Positions 44,909 through 54,603 of a stretch of 64,000 bases of DNA are shown here, piece by piece. The stretch covers positions 372,001 through 436,000 of the forward strand of contig JADCRD010000002.1 of assembly GCA_014946745.1 (NCBI GenBank), given 5' to 3'. This DNA comes from Lysobacterales bacterium. GTDB taxonomy: Bacteria > Pseudomonadota > Gammaproteobacteria > Xanthomonadales > Xanthomonadaceae. Position numbers and translations under genes: made by a program. How positions within the stretch are numbered: the first letter of the stretch is position 1; the number at the start of each line of letters is the position of its first letter. The notes beneath the pieces are model-generated. The model was not told where the DNA came from, did no database searches, and saw nothing but the letters and a program-made list of their open reading frames with translations.

Positions 44909-47900
44909 ATGGTCACCCGATGGAGGATCCACCGATCCCTGATCTGCGGCGCGCTGCTTCTGCTGATGGCGGCTGTGCTGTTCGCAAGCGCCAGTGCGGA
45001 GCCACTCGCGAGTGGTCAGCCCAAGTTTCTGGGCGCGGCCTACAGCGCGCCGCAGCGCGAGGACTTCGCCCACTACTGGAACAAGCTGAGCCCCGAGAAC
45101 GCCGGCAAGTGGGGCGAGGTGGAAGCCGTGCGCGACGTCATGGACTGGCAGGCCCTCGACGAGGCGTATGCCTACGCCCGGGCCCACGGCATGCCCTTCC
45201 AGTTCCACGTGCTGGTCTGGGGCAACCAGCAGCCGGAGTGGATCCGCGAGCTTCCCGCCGACGAGCAACGCGCAGAGATCGAGGAATGGTTCGCTGCGGT
45301 CGCCGCGCGCTATTCCGATATCGCGATTGTCGAAGTCGTGAACGAACCCCTGCATGACCCGCCCTGCAGCAATGACGCCGATGGCGGCCATTACTGCGAG
45401 GCACTGGGCGGCGCTGGGCAGACCGGCTGGGACTGGATCATCGAGAGCTTCCGGCTGGCGCGGCAGCACTTTCCGCGAGCGCAGCTGCTGCTCAACGATT
45501 ACAGCATCACCAACACGCCCGACAACACCCGACGCTATCGCGGAATCGTCGACCTCTTGCAGGCGCGCGGGCTGATCGATGCGATCGGCGTTCAGGGCCA
45601 CGCCTTCTCGACCAGTTGCGAAACGCCGCTGGCGGTGCACCGCGCCGCCCTCGATCTGCTGGGCGCCACCGGCCTGCCCCTGTACGTGACCGAACTCGAC
45701 ATCGACGGCCCGACCGACGAGGAGCAGCTGGCCCACTACCAGCGGGTATTTCCGCTGTTCTGGGAGCACCCGGCGGTGGCCGGCATCACGCTGTGGGGCT
45801 TTCGGCCCGGCCTGTGGCGGCACGAACAGCGGGCCTACCTGATCGATGAACGCGGGCAGGAACGCCCTGCCCTGCGCTGGCTGCGCGACTATGTCGCCGG
45901 TGACGCCGTGGCCGCACCCGAACCCTGCCCAGGCCCGGCCAGCGTGCTCGATGGCGAGATCACCGGCGCCCTGGCGGTGATCGATAGCGGTCGACCGCTA
46001 CCGCTGCTGATCGACCCGCAAGATCCGGAGGCCGCCCAACGCGCCGCGACTGCGGTCCGCCGGGATCTTGTCGCCCTGGCCGGCGCGGAGCCGGCCGACG
46101 ACTCGCCCCACGCGATCATCGCCGGCACCCTTGGCCACAGCCCGCGCATCGAGCGGATGGTCGCCGCAGGAAAACTTGAGGTGGCCGACCTTGCCGGGCG
46201 CTGGGAAGCGTATTCCATGCAGGTCGTCCACCAACCCGAGGAGGGCATCGAGCGTGCCCTGGTGATTGTGGGCGCGGATCGACGCGGCACCGTGTTCGGG
46301 CTGTACGAGCTGGTGCGCAGGCTCGGTGTGTCGCCTTGGACGTACTGGGCCGATGTTCCGATTCCGCGACGTGCGAAGGCCTGGGTGAGCCCCGGCCGCC
46401 TGCTCGACGCACCGGCCGTGCGCTATCGCGGCATTTTCATCAACGACGAGGAGCCCGCGCTCGGCGCGTGGACGCGAGCCACCTTCGGCGGCAGCAACCA
46501 TCGCTTCTACGAGCGCGTGTTCGAGCTGATCCTGCGCCTGAAGGGTAACTACCTGTGGCCGGCGATGTGGGGCCGCGCCTTCTACGCGGACGACCCGCAG
46601 AACGCCGCGCTTGCCGACGCCATGGGCGTGGTCATCGGCACCTCGCACCATGAGCCGATGATGCGGGCGCATGTCGAGTGGGCACGCCACGGCCAGGGCC
46701 CTTGGGACTACGCGCGCAACGGCGAGCGCCTGCGCGCCTTCTGGCGTGAGGGCGTCGAGCGGCTGCAGGGCCGGGAGGCGGTGGTCACGCTGGGCATGCG
46801 CGGCGACGGCGACGAAGCGATGAGCGATCACACCGCTACGGACCTGCTGGAACGCATCGTCACAGACCAGCGGAAAATCATCGCCGACGTGAGCGGCCGC
46901 ACACCGCAGCAGACGCCGCAGGTGTGGGCGCTGTACAAGGAAGTGCAGGACTACTACGACGCCGGCATGCGGGTACCAGACGACGTCACCCTGCTGTTCG
47001 CCGACGACAACTGGGGCAACCTCCGGCGACTGCCGCCGCCAGGGTCGACCCGCGCCGGCGGCTACGGCGTCTACTACCACTTCGACTACGTCGGCGACCC
47101 GCGCAGCTACAAGTGGCTCAACACCCAGCAGATCGAGCGCGTCTGGGAGCAGATGCGGCTAGCCTGGGCGCACGGCGTCGATCGCCTGTGGATCGTCAAT
47201 GTCGGCGACATCAAGCCGATGGAGCTGCCGATCAGCTTCTTTCTGGATCAGGCCTGGGCACCCGGGCGAACGGACCTGCAGGCACTGCAGGACTACCCGG
47301 CGCACTGGGCCGCCGAGCAGTTCGGCCCGCAGCACGCACAGGAAATCGGCGCGATCCTCACCCGCTACGCGCAGTACACCGCGCGCCGCAAACCCGAGCT
47401 GCTGGATGCCGACACCTACAGCCTGCTCCACTTCGGCGAGCTCGAACGGGTGCTTGCAGAATGGGCGGATCTGGTGAGCCGGACCCAGCGCATCGCAGCG
47501 GAGCTGCCGAGCTCGCAGCGGGCTGCCTGGTATCAGCTGGTCGAATACCCCGTGCTGGCCGTCGACAACCTGCATCGGCTGTACGCCGCAGTGGCGCGCA
47601 ACCGGCTGTATGCCGCGCAGGGCCGCGCTTCGGCCAAGGACTGGGCGGACGAAGCGCGGCGCCTGTTCGCGCGCGACGCCGAGCTGGCGCGGGTCTACGA
47701 GCAGGAGATCGCCGAGGGCAAATGGATCGGCATGATGTCGCAGACGCGGATCGGCTATACCCACTGGCAGCAGCCCGATCGCAACGTGCTGCCCTCGCTG
47801 GCGACGGTGGATGTGCGCGAGCCGGGAACGCTCGGCGTGCAGATCGAAGGCGATCCGCGTGGCTGGCCGCAGCCGGCGCGCCAGGCCGTGCTACCGACGA

Positions 47901-48706
47901 TCGACCCGCATACCGCGCGCACGCGCCGAGTCGAAGCCTTCAACCGCGGCGCGCAGCCGCTGCGCTACACCACGTCGAGTTCAGACCCGTGGCTGCGGAT
48001 CCAGCCTGAGGCGGGCACGATTGAGGATGCTGTCGAACTGAGCATCGACGTCGATTTCGCCCAGCTGCCACCCGGTGAGCACCGCGGCCGGGTGGTCGTG
48101 CGCGGGGACGAGCTGACCCAGGTGACGATCGAGGTGCCGGTGCAGGTGCCCAGCGGGGGCGACAACGCGCGCGGCTTCATCGAGGGCGACGGCCATGTGG
48201 TCATCGAGGCCGCCCACTTCGATCGCGCGACGGCACCTGCCGGAATGGCCTGGGAAGTGATCCCGAACCTCGGTCGCACCGCTGCCGGTGTCACGCTCTG
48301 GCCACCGGCCCCACACGCTTCGCAACCCGGCGGCGAGGGCGCGCGGCTTGAGTACGCCATGCACCTGCACACCGGCGGTGAGGTCGAACTGCAGGTGCAT
48401 CTGTCGCCGACCCTCGACCTGCACGGCAGCGGCGGCTTGCGCTACGCGGTGTCGATCGGCGATGAGCCGCCGCAGATCGTGCAGATGCAGCTCGAACCGA
48501 GCCCGGGGCATCCACACGCTCTGGCCTGGGAGCGGGCCGTCGCCGACAACGTCTACATCGGCCGCAGCCGACACCAGGCCAGCGCAGGGCCCCAGGTGCT
48601 GAAGCTGTGGCGGGTCGATTCCGGCCTGGTGTTCCAGCGCATCGCGCTGTGGCGCGCGAAAGAACCACCGAGCTACCTCGGCCCACTCGAGAGCCCGCGC
48701 CGATGA
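44909..48706 (+). CDS. Secreted two-catalytic-domain xylanolytic enzyme: GH10 endoxylanase fused to GH115 alpha-glucuronidase
   Basis: 1265 residues from the ATG at 44909 (AGGGAGAG upstream; a GTG one codon earlier is possible). Sec signal 1-30. GH10 about 35-330: acid/base Glu146 in IVEVVNEPLHDP and nucleophile Glu262 in LYVTELDIDG; it is compact for GH10. GH115 about 345-1000: FINDEEPALGAW, IGTSHHEPMMRAH, LFADDNWGNLRRLP. A BACON-like beta-domain (about 1020-1090) and a C-terminal GH115 accessory domain (about 1095-1265) follow. GH10 cleaves the xylan backbone; GH115 removes 4-O-methylglucuronic acid, including from internal xyloses. The reading frame is continuous across the junction. Divergent from the symporter operon with shared LacI-type operators. 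Confidence 0.93.
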   Translation: MVTRWRIHRSLICGALLLLMAAVLFASASAEPLASGQPKFLGAAYSAPQREDFAHYWNKLSPENAGKWGEVEAVRDVMDWQALDEAYAYARAHGMPFQFHVLVWGNQQPEWIRELPADEQRAEIEEWFAAVAARYSDIAIVEVVNEPLHDPPCSNDADGGHYCEALGGAGQTGWDWIIESFRLARQHFPRAQLLLNDYSITNTPDNTRRYRGIVDLLQARGLIDAIGVQGHAFSTSCETPLAVHRAALDLLGATGLPLYVTELDIDGPTDEEQLAHYQRVFPLFWEHPAVAGITLWGFRPGLWRHEQRAYLIDERGQERPALRWLRDYVAGDAVAAPEPCPGPASVLDGEITGALAVIDSGRPLPLLIDPQDPEAAQRAATAVRRDLVALAGAEPADDSPHAIIAGTLGHSPRIERMVAAGKLEVADLAGRWEAYSMQVVHQPEEGIERALVIVGADRRGTVFGLYELVRRLGVSPWTYWADVPIPRRAKAWVSPGRLLDAPAVRYRGIFINDEEPALGAWTRATFGGSNHRFYERVFELILRLKGNYLWPAMWGRAFYADDPQNAALADAMGVVIGTSHHEPMMRAHVEWARHGQGPWDYARNGERLRAFWREGVERLQGREAVVTLGMRGDGDEAMSDHTATDLLERIVTDQRKIIADVSGRTPQQTPQVWALYKEVQDYYDAGMRVPDDVTLLFADDNWGNLRRLPPPGSTRAGGYGVYYHFDYVGDPRSYKWLNTQQIERVWEQMRLAWAHGVDRLWIVNVGDIKPMELPISFFLDQAWAPGRTDLQALQDYPAHWAAEQFGPQHAQEIGAILTRYAQYTARRKPELLDADTYSLLHFGELERVLAEWADLVSRTQRIAAELPSSQRAAWYQLVEYPVLAVDNLHRLYAAVARNRLYAAQGRASAKDWADEARRLFARDAELARVYEQEIAEGKWIGMMSQTRIGYTHWQQPDRNVLPSLATVDVREPGTLGVQIEGDPRGWPQPARQAVLPTIDPHTARTRRVEAFNRGAQPLRYTTSSSDPWLRIQPEAGTIEDAVELSIDVDFAQLPPGEHRGRVVVRGDELTQVTIEVPVQVPSGGDNARGFIEGDGHVVIEAAHFDRATAPAGMAWEVIPNLGRTAAGVTLWPPAPHASQPGGEGARLEYAMHLHTGGEVELQVHLSPTLDLHGSGGLRYAVSIGDEPPQIVQMQLEPSPGHPHALAWERAVADNVYIGRSRHQASAGPQVLKLWRVDSGLVFQRIALWRAKEPPSYLGPLESPRR

Positions 48707-48903
48707 GCGGGCGTGCAGGCGGACTCAGCCCCACCCGCCTCGCCCCCCGGGGCAGAGACGCCCGCCATCGAACGCTTCTGACCGCCAGCCCACGCGGCGC
48801 GCAGGCTGTCTGCACGTACCGAAGGCGAGGCATTCCCCTGCTCGGGCAGCGTCCGAGTGGATCCCCGTAGACGCGGCGGTTCGGAGCTTTCCCAGGGCAT
48901 CAC

Positions 48904-51318
48904 TCAAGGCCGCGCAGCGCGCGCGCTGCTGTGCATCTCGGCCGCGCGCAGGGTGCGCGCGTGCTCGGGGCCCAGACTCTCGCTGAGAATGGCGATCGCC
49001 AGCTCAAAGGCCGCGTCAGACTCCGTCGGCCGCGCCGCAGCCTCCAGCGTCAGCGCGCGCCCGATCTCGAACATGCCGGTCTGCCAGGCGCGCGCGCCGA
49101 GCTTGCGCGTCGCGCCCTCGATCGCGCGCGCATGCATCCGCAGCGCCTCGTCGAATCGCCCCTGGCGCCGATACAGGCCGCCCAGGTTGTGCATCAGGCT
49201 CAGCGTGTCGGGGTGATCCGCCTCCAGCTGCTGCAGTTCGAGCGCGAGCACCCGTTCGTACAGCGGCGCGGCCTTGTCGAGCTGCCCTTGCAGCACATGC
49301 AGCAGACCGAGATTGGCCATGGCGTTGCGGGTCAGCGCACTGGCTTCACCGAACAGCGCGAGGCGACCGGCCAGCGCTTGCTGGAACAGCGGCTCGGCCT
49401 CGTCGTAGCGCTTCAGCTCCTGCAGCACGGTCGCCTTCTCGCTGGCGAACCGCAGGCTGATGGCGTGCTCGGCTCCGAGCACCGCGCGGGCGCTGCGCAG
49501 GCCCTCGTCGAGCTGCTGCAGGGCAGCGTCGAAGTCACCGGCATGGCGCAGCGCTACGCCCAGATCGAGCTGCGCCAGAATCGTGTCCGGATGCAGCGCG
49601 CCCAGCGCACTGGCAAAGCTCGCCCGCAGGGCACGCAGGGTCGCCACCACTTCGGCGTCGCGGCCGAGCATGCGCAATGAGTCGGTGTGCTCGTGGCGAA
49701 TGCGCGCCGTGCTCAGAGCGTCTTCGCCAAGCCGGTCCGCGCTCAGCCGCAGCAGTTTGGACTGCAGGCCCTCGGCGCGGGCGTAGTCGCCCTGGTGCCA
49801 GGCCAGCAGCGCCTGCAGCCGGCGCTGCTCAAGCGCCGCGGGCAGCGCTGCACTGTCGAGGGCGGCAAGATCGGCGGCGCCCAGGCCCGCCACATAGCCG
49901 GCCAGCGCATCGAGATCACCGCGATCCAGGTCGAGCCAGGCGCGCTGCCGGGCAAGTTCCGCCTGCACCTCGATCCGACGCGCCGCGGGCAGGCGCGGAA
50001 CCAGCGCTTCGGCAAGGCCGAGTTCGCGCCCGGATTCCTCCAGCCGGCCCAAGCGCTGATAGAGCGCGGACAGCGCGCTGCGCACCGTGAGCTGCTCCAG
50101 CGGAGCGTCGGCAAAGCGTGCGCCCACGCTGTCGGCGGCGCGGTCCAGGGCTTCGCGCACGGTGAGTTCGCGGCTCTGCGCCACCTCGGGCGAGGCGGCC
50201 GCCAGCAGGTCTTCGGTGAGGAACTGCAGCGCCGTGGTCGCCACCCGTGCCTGGTAGGCCGCCAGGTCGCGCTCGGCGCGCACGCGCAGCGCCGAGTAGG
50301 CGGCGAGGCCCAGCAGCACGGCGAGCGACAGCGCAGCGGCCAGCGCCGACCAGCGGTGACGCTGCAGGTACTTGCGCGAGCGGTAGCGGGCACTGCGTGA
50401 CACCGCCCGCAGCGGACGCTGCGCGAGGTAAGCGCGCAGATCGATCATCAGCGCTTCGACCGTGGCGTAGCGGTGGGCCGACTCGGCCGCACAGGCGCAG
50501 TCGATCAAAGCCCGCAACTCGTAGGGCAGCGTCGAGCTGTCGAAGTCGCGCGGCAAGGCCTCCGCGTGCAGCACGGTGGTGGCGCGGGTCAAGGCGTCCG
50601 CCTCGGCTTCGCTGCGGGCCAGCAGGCGCTGCAGCAGACGCCCAAGCTGGTAGATGTCGGCGGCCACGGTGAGGCGCTCGCCGCGCACCTGTTCGGGGCT
50701 GGCGTAGCCGGGCGTGTGGGCATGGCGGGAGAGCGCGTCCTCCTCGCCGATCAGCTGGACGATGCCGAAGTCGAGCAGCTTGGCCTGGCCGCTGCCATCG
50801 ACCAGCACGTTGGAAGGCTTGATGTCCCGATGCAGCAGCCCGCGCGCATGCGCATAGGCCACCGCTTCGCAGACCTGCAGGAACAGCCGCAGCCGCGCGT
50901 GCAGATCCAGCCCGGCGGCGCGCGCGTGGACGTCAATACGCTGGCCTTCGATGTACTCCATCGCCAGCCAGGGCTGACCCTCGGCGCTGTGGCCGCCGTC
51001 CAGCAGCCGTGCGATATGCGGGTGGTTGAGATCGGCCAAGGCCTGGCGCTCGCGGCGGAACAGGGCGCGTGCGCCTTCGTCGTTGCTGCCGCCGCCGATC
51101 CACTTCAGCGCCACCGTCTGCACGTACTCGCCATCGGCACGCTCGGCGCGGTAGACCACCGCCATGCCGCCGCGGCCCAGCTCCTCGACGATGGCGAAGG
51201 GGCCGATGCGCTCGCCCGGCTGCGGCAGCCGCGCGCGCTCGCGCTCGCGCAGCAACGAAGCCGCTGCGGCACCCAACAGGGCGCCGCCGGTGGCGAAGTC
51301 TTCGGGTCGGATCGGCAT
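48904..51318 (-). CDS. Membrane Ser/Thr protein kinase with extracytoplasmic TPR repeats
   Basis: 804 residues from the ATG at 51318. Kinase domain about 40-300: glycine loop LGRGGMAVVYRAER, Lys72 in VALKWIG, catalytic HRDIKPSN (Asp165), LLDFGIVQ (Asp183), HTPGYASPEQ. One membrane helix (about 323-345, ALAAALSLAVLLGLAAYSA) separates it from a helical TPR array (about 380-800; e.g. TLSLMHNLGGLYRRQGRFDEA). This architecture usually sits next to a TIGR02999 sigma factor that it controls; here the only such factor in the window is 24 kb away. The gene is convergent with the xylanase gene. Confidence 0.93.
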   Translation of the reverse strand: MPIRPEDFATGGALLGAAAASLLRERERARLPQPGERIGPFAIVEELGRGGMAVVYRAERADGEYVQTVALKWIGGGSNDEGARALFRRERQALADLNHPHIARLLDGGHSAEGQPWLAMEYIEGQRIDVHARAAGLDLHARLRLFLQVCEAVAYAHARGLLHRDIKPSNVLVDGSGQAKLLDFGIVQLIGEEDALSRHAHTPGYASPEQVRGERLTVAADIYQLGRLLQRLLARSEAEADALTRATTVLHAEALPRDFDSSTLPYELRALIDCACAAESAHRYATVEALMIDLRAYLAQRPLRAVSRSARYRSRKYLQRHRWSALAAALSLAVLLGLAAYSALRVRAERDLAAYQARVATTALQFLTEDLLAAASPEVAQSRELTVREALDRAADSVGARFADAPLEQLTVRSALSALYQRLGRLEESGRELGLAEALVPRLPAARRIEVQAELARQRAWLDLDRGDLDALAGYVAGLGAADLAALDSAALPAALEQRRLQALLAWHQGDYARAEGLQSKLLRLSADRLGEDALSTARIRHEHTDSLRMLGRDAEVVATLRALRASFASALGALHPDTILAQLDLGVALRHAGDFDAALQQLDEGLRSARAVLGAEHAISLRFASEKATVLQELKRYDEAEPLFQQALAGRLALFGEASALTRNAMANLGLLHVLQGQLDKAAPLYERVLALELQQLEADHPDTLSLMHNLGGLYRRQGRFDEALRMHARAIEGATRKLGARAWQTGMFEIGRALTLEAAARPTESDAAFELAIAILSESLGPEHARTLRAAEMHSSARAARP

Positions 51319-51365
51319 GCGCGGCCCCCTGCCTGATGCAGGTGCGCAGCCTAACCGGGATGACG

Positions 51366-51630
51366 GAGAGCCGGTGGGTCGAGACCCACCCTATGCAGAG
51401 CGGCGCAGCGCAGGTCGTCCCAATCGCAGCACAGCGAAGCCGAACAGGTTGGGCCAAGCGCAACGCGGCCCCGCGTCGCAACCTTCGAGATCACCGCGTC
51501 AGTCATCCGTGCGGACCGGCGCGGAGAGCCGGTGGGTCGAGACCCACCCTATGCGCGGCGCAGCCGGCGCGCGGCGCAGGTCATGCGAAGTCGCGAACGT
51601 AGGGCCAAGCGCAGCGCGGACAGTCCTATC
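51366..51630. repeat. Two tandem diverged repeats each carrying a REP-like palindrome
   Basis: The spacer between the kinase and the repeat-protein gene holds two related units of about 105 bp, at about 51366-51475 and 51525-51630. Each begins GGAGAGCCGGTGGGTCGAGA and continues with the palindrome GGTGGGTC-GA-GACCCACC (51373-51390; 51531-51548) and CTATGC, then shares GGCGCAG and GGGCCAAGCGCA. They are copies 2 and 3 of the REP-like family. No gene is seen. Confidence 0.75.
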
Positions 51631-51641
51631 GCATGAGGTGG

Positions 51642-54482
51642 CTAGGGCTCAAAACCGTCGGCGAACACCCGGTTCAGGTCGTCCAGCTGCAGCCGGTACA
51701 GCTCGGCGCCGAGCACGCCGTCGTCAGCGCGGAAGTACACGTCATCGCCTGCGACCAGCAGTTCGCTGGGCCGGCTGCCGGCCGGGCCGGGGGCGATGTC
51801 GGCGCCACTGAAGTTGAGCAACTGGCGGTTGAACAGCACGCGCAGCTCCTCGCCGTCGTTGACCGGCGCCGAACGGTGCGCGCTGAACACCAGCGCACCG
51901 TTCGCGGTCACCACCGGCTCGCGGCCGATCGCGCGCAGGGTGGTGCTGCTGTCGTCGTACGCGCAGCGCGTGCCAGCGGCGCTGCCATCCGTTTCGAACA
52001 GCGCGCAGTTGGGCCGGCTGCTGCTGATGCCGCTGAAGTACAGCCGCCCGTTGGCGAACAGGTAGGGGCGCTGCTGCTGTTGCGCCGCCATGCCGCTGCC
52101 GCTGCCGGCGAACAGATCCACCACCAGTCGGGTGCCGGCCGGGCTGCCGTCGGTGACGTAGAGCTCGCGGCCGGTGCTGGGGCTGAACGCTGTGAAGAAC
52201 ATCCGCGGGCCGGCCAGCACGAACTCGCGCGGCTCGCTGTCGCCAGCGCCGGGGTGGATGTCGAGCAGGCGCTGGGTGGTCTGCGCCGTTCCGCCGGTGA
52301 CCCAGGGTTCGATGCCGAAGATGCCGTCGTCGGCGCGGAACACCGCCACTTCGGGCAGACCCGGGCGCCCGCGCAGGGTCACCAGCTCGCGCACCTGGCT
52401 GCCGCTGCTGCCGCTCTGGATGTCCAGCACCAGGGCCGCGCTGTCGTTGGCGTCCAGCGCGAACAGCTCCAGGCCGGAGTTGCCGTTGCTGGCGACGAAC
52501 AGCAGCTTGTCGGCGACCGTCGCCAGCTGGGTGAAACCGTCATCGAAGCAGAAGCTCTCCAGGCGGCGTTCTTCCGGCGTCGAGAGGTTGGTCACTGCGA
52601 CGGTGCCCGCCACTGTGCCGTCGCTCTTGAAAATCTCGACGTCGTCGAAGCCGCCTTCGTCCGCGTAGAAGTAGACCCGACCGTTGCGCTCGGCGTAGCA
52701 GCTGCCGTCGGCATTGCGTGCGCGGATGCTGCCGAGGTCAATGGTGCCCGTCGGGGTCCCGTCGATCGCCTGCAGCCCGTCGCCGCTGTCGACCCACAGC
52801 CGACCGAAGAACGCGCCAATGGCCTGGAAGATGCGCAGAAAGGGTGAGGGCGCGCCGGGGTCGCCTGCGACCAGCGGAAACAGCAGGGTCTCGGTGCTGG
52901 CGCCGCCGCGGAATGCGTTCACGAACAGCCGCTGGTTGAACACCGCGAGCGGGGTGGCAAAGCTGTCGCCGACATCGCCGACGAAGTTGCCCAGCGGCAC
53001 CGTGGAGAGGGCGCTGCCCTGGGTCATGAAAGGCTCGCCGCTGCCGGAATCGGTCGCGCCGTATCCAATCAGGGCAGCGCTGCCGGCGGTCGGGAACAGC
53101 ACCATCAGGCCGGGATCGTCGATCGCATTGCCGCTGATCTCGACCGTACCGGCGGCGCTGCCGTCGCTGATCCACAGCTGCATTTCGCCGCCGCTGCTGA
53201 GCGCGGGATTGATGAATCCGAGAAACACCCGCAGGTTGTTGGCGCTGCGGGTCAGAAAGAAGCTGATGCTGGAGTTCGCCAGGCCCTGGGCGCCGGGCAC
53301 CAGCTCTTTCAGCAGGACCGTGCCTGCTGCCGTGCCATCACTGCTGAACAGCTCGCGGCCGCTGGCCGGCGTGTTGGCGGTCAACAGCACGCGATTGCCG
53401 AGGCTGACCAGATTGGCCGGGCTGGCGGAGGAGATCGACTGCGTGCCTGCGAGCGTGCCGTCGCTGACGAACAGCTGGCTGTCGGCCACGAAGAACATGC
53501 GGAACAGGCTGACGTTCGGCGTCAGCAGACCGCTGGCCGTGGCGAAGCTGCGCAGCAGGGTGCTGCTGGCGGCACTGCTGCCGAAAGCGCGCAGCTCATC
53601 CGGCGCCGCGCTGTCGCGAATCAGCATGAAGGTGTTGGGGCCCAGCGACTGCAGATCGGACACGCTGCGCGCGAAGCCGCTGATGTTGAGCCCGCCGACA
53701 CCGGTGGCGCCGATCGGCGCCTGGGTGGTCGAGCTGTAGGTCAGCAGGCGCACGTCGTTGACGCCATCGACGGTGCGGGCGAGAAGGCAGACCTGGCCGG
53801 TCGAGCAGAGCTGGATATCGCTCGGCGAGCCCGACGCTGGGCCGGCCAGCAGATCGATCTCCAGCGACGCCGAGGACGGCCCGGTCAGGCGCCACAGTTC
53901 CTGGCCCACATCGGCGCGTGCCGCGCTGAAGAAGGTGCGGGTCACGGCGCTGCCGTTGACGCTGAAACTGAGGCGGGTGAAGTTGACCGGGTTGGAGCCG
54001 TCGGCGCCGGGGTTCAGATCCAGCGCCATCACCGGGCGCGCCCCGCTGGCCACATCGAGTCGCCACAGCTCGCGGCCGTGCTGGCCATCGTTGGCGGCGA
54101 AGTACAGGCTGCCGCCTTCGACATGGAAGTTGGGCGCGTTTTCCAGGCTGCTGCACTGGCCCGGGCAGAGATCCGCCAGAAGCCGGGTGCCCAGCGCGGT
54201 GCCGTCGGTTTCCCACAGCTCGACGCCGTGCTCGGGCGTGCGCATGCTGAACACCGTGCGGCCACCGAAGAACACCGCCGCCTTGAAGCGGTCGAGGCCG
54301 CCGTCGCTGGCGGCGTTCGGCCCGGTGTGGAGATCGGCCACCAGACTGACCGTCCCCTGCGCACGCGCGCTGCCGACGGCCAGCCCGAGCGCCCCGATCA
54401 GGCACATCAGCACGGCCAGCGCGGCGCGATTGAACGGGCGCGGCGGCGCGCGCAGCGGAGCGATGGGGAGCACGCATTGCAT
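51642..54482 (-). CDS. Secreted ELWxxDGT-repeat protein, paralogue 1
   Basis: 946 residues from the ATG at 54482, GAGG about 8 nt upstream. Signal peptide AVLMCLIGALGLAVGSARAQ. The mature protein is an array of beta-propeller-like repeats built around ELWxxDGT-type motifs: ELWETDGTALGTR, ELFSSDGTAAGTV, QLWISDGSAAGTV, EIFKSDGTVAGTV, ELYVTDGSPAGTR, ALFETDGSAAGTR. The C-terminus ends DLNRVFADGFEP, almost the same as in its neighbour. The repeat family is a predicted extracellular beta-propeller with no known function. Likely exported across the inner membrane by Sec; final location unknown. It lies 121 bp downstream of the paralogue. Confidence 0.88.
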   Translation of the reverse strand: MQCVLPIAPLRAPPRPFNRAALAVLMCLIGALGLAVGSARAQGTVSLVADLHTGPNAASDGGLDRFKAAVFFGGRTVFSMRTPEHGVELWETDGTALGTRLLADLCPGQCSSLENAPNFHVEGGSLYFAANDGQHGRELWRLDVASGARPVMALDLNPGADGSNPVNFTRLSFSVNGSAVTRTFFSAARADVGQELWRLTGPSSASLEIDLLAGPASGSPSDIQLCSTGQVCLLARTVDGVNDVRLLTYSSTTQAPIGATGVGGLNISGFARSVSDLQSLGPNTFMLIRDSAAPDELRAFGSSAASSTLLRSFATASGLLTPNVSLFRMFFVADSQLFVSDGTLAGTQSISSASPANLVSLGNRVLLTANTPASGRELFSSDGTAAGTVLLKELVPGAQGLANSSISFFLTRSANNLRVFLGFINPALSSGGEMQLWISDGSAAGTVEISGNAIDDPGLMVLFPTAGSAALIGYGATDSGSGEPFMTQGSALSTVPLGNFVGDVGDSFATPLAVFNQRLFVNAFRGGASTETLLFPLVAGDPGAPSPFLRIFQAIGAFFGRLWVDSGDGLQAIDGTPTGTIDLGSIRARNADGSCYAERNGRVYFYADEGGFDDVEIFKSDGTVAGTVAVTNLSTPEERRLESFCFDDGFTQLATVADKLLFVASNGNSGLELFALDANDSAALVLDIQSGSSGSQVRELVTLRGRPGLPEVAVFRADDGIFGIEPWVTGGTAQTTQRLLDIHPGAGDSEPREFVLAGPRMFFTAFSPSTGRELYVTDGSPAGTRLVVDLFAGSGSGMAAQQQQRPYLFANGRLYFSGISSSRPNCALFETDGSAAGTRCAYDDSSTTLRAIGREPVVTANGALVFSAHRSAPVNDGEELRVLFNRQLLNFSGADIAPGPAGSRPSELLVAGDDVYFRADDGVLGAELYRLQLDDLNRVFADGFEP

Positions 54483-54603
54483 GGTCGATTCCTCCAAGTG
54501 GACGCAGCGGGGCGCAGGCCCCTGCTGCGGGTACACGGCGATTGGCATCGCGTTTTGCCATCGGCTGCAGCGGCCCCGGCAGCGGGGGCGATGGCGGGCG
54601 GCG

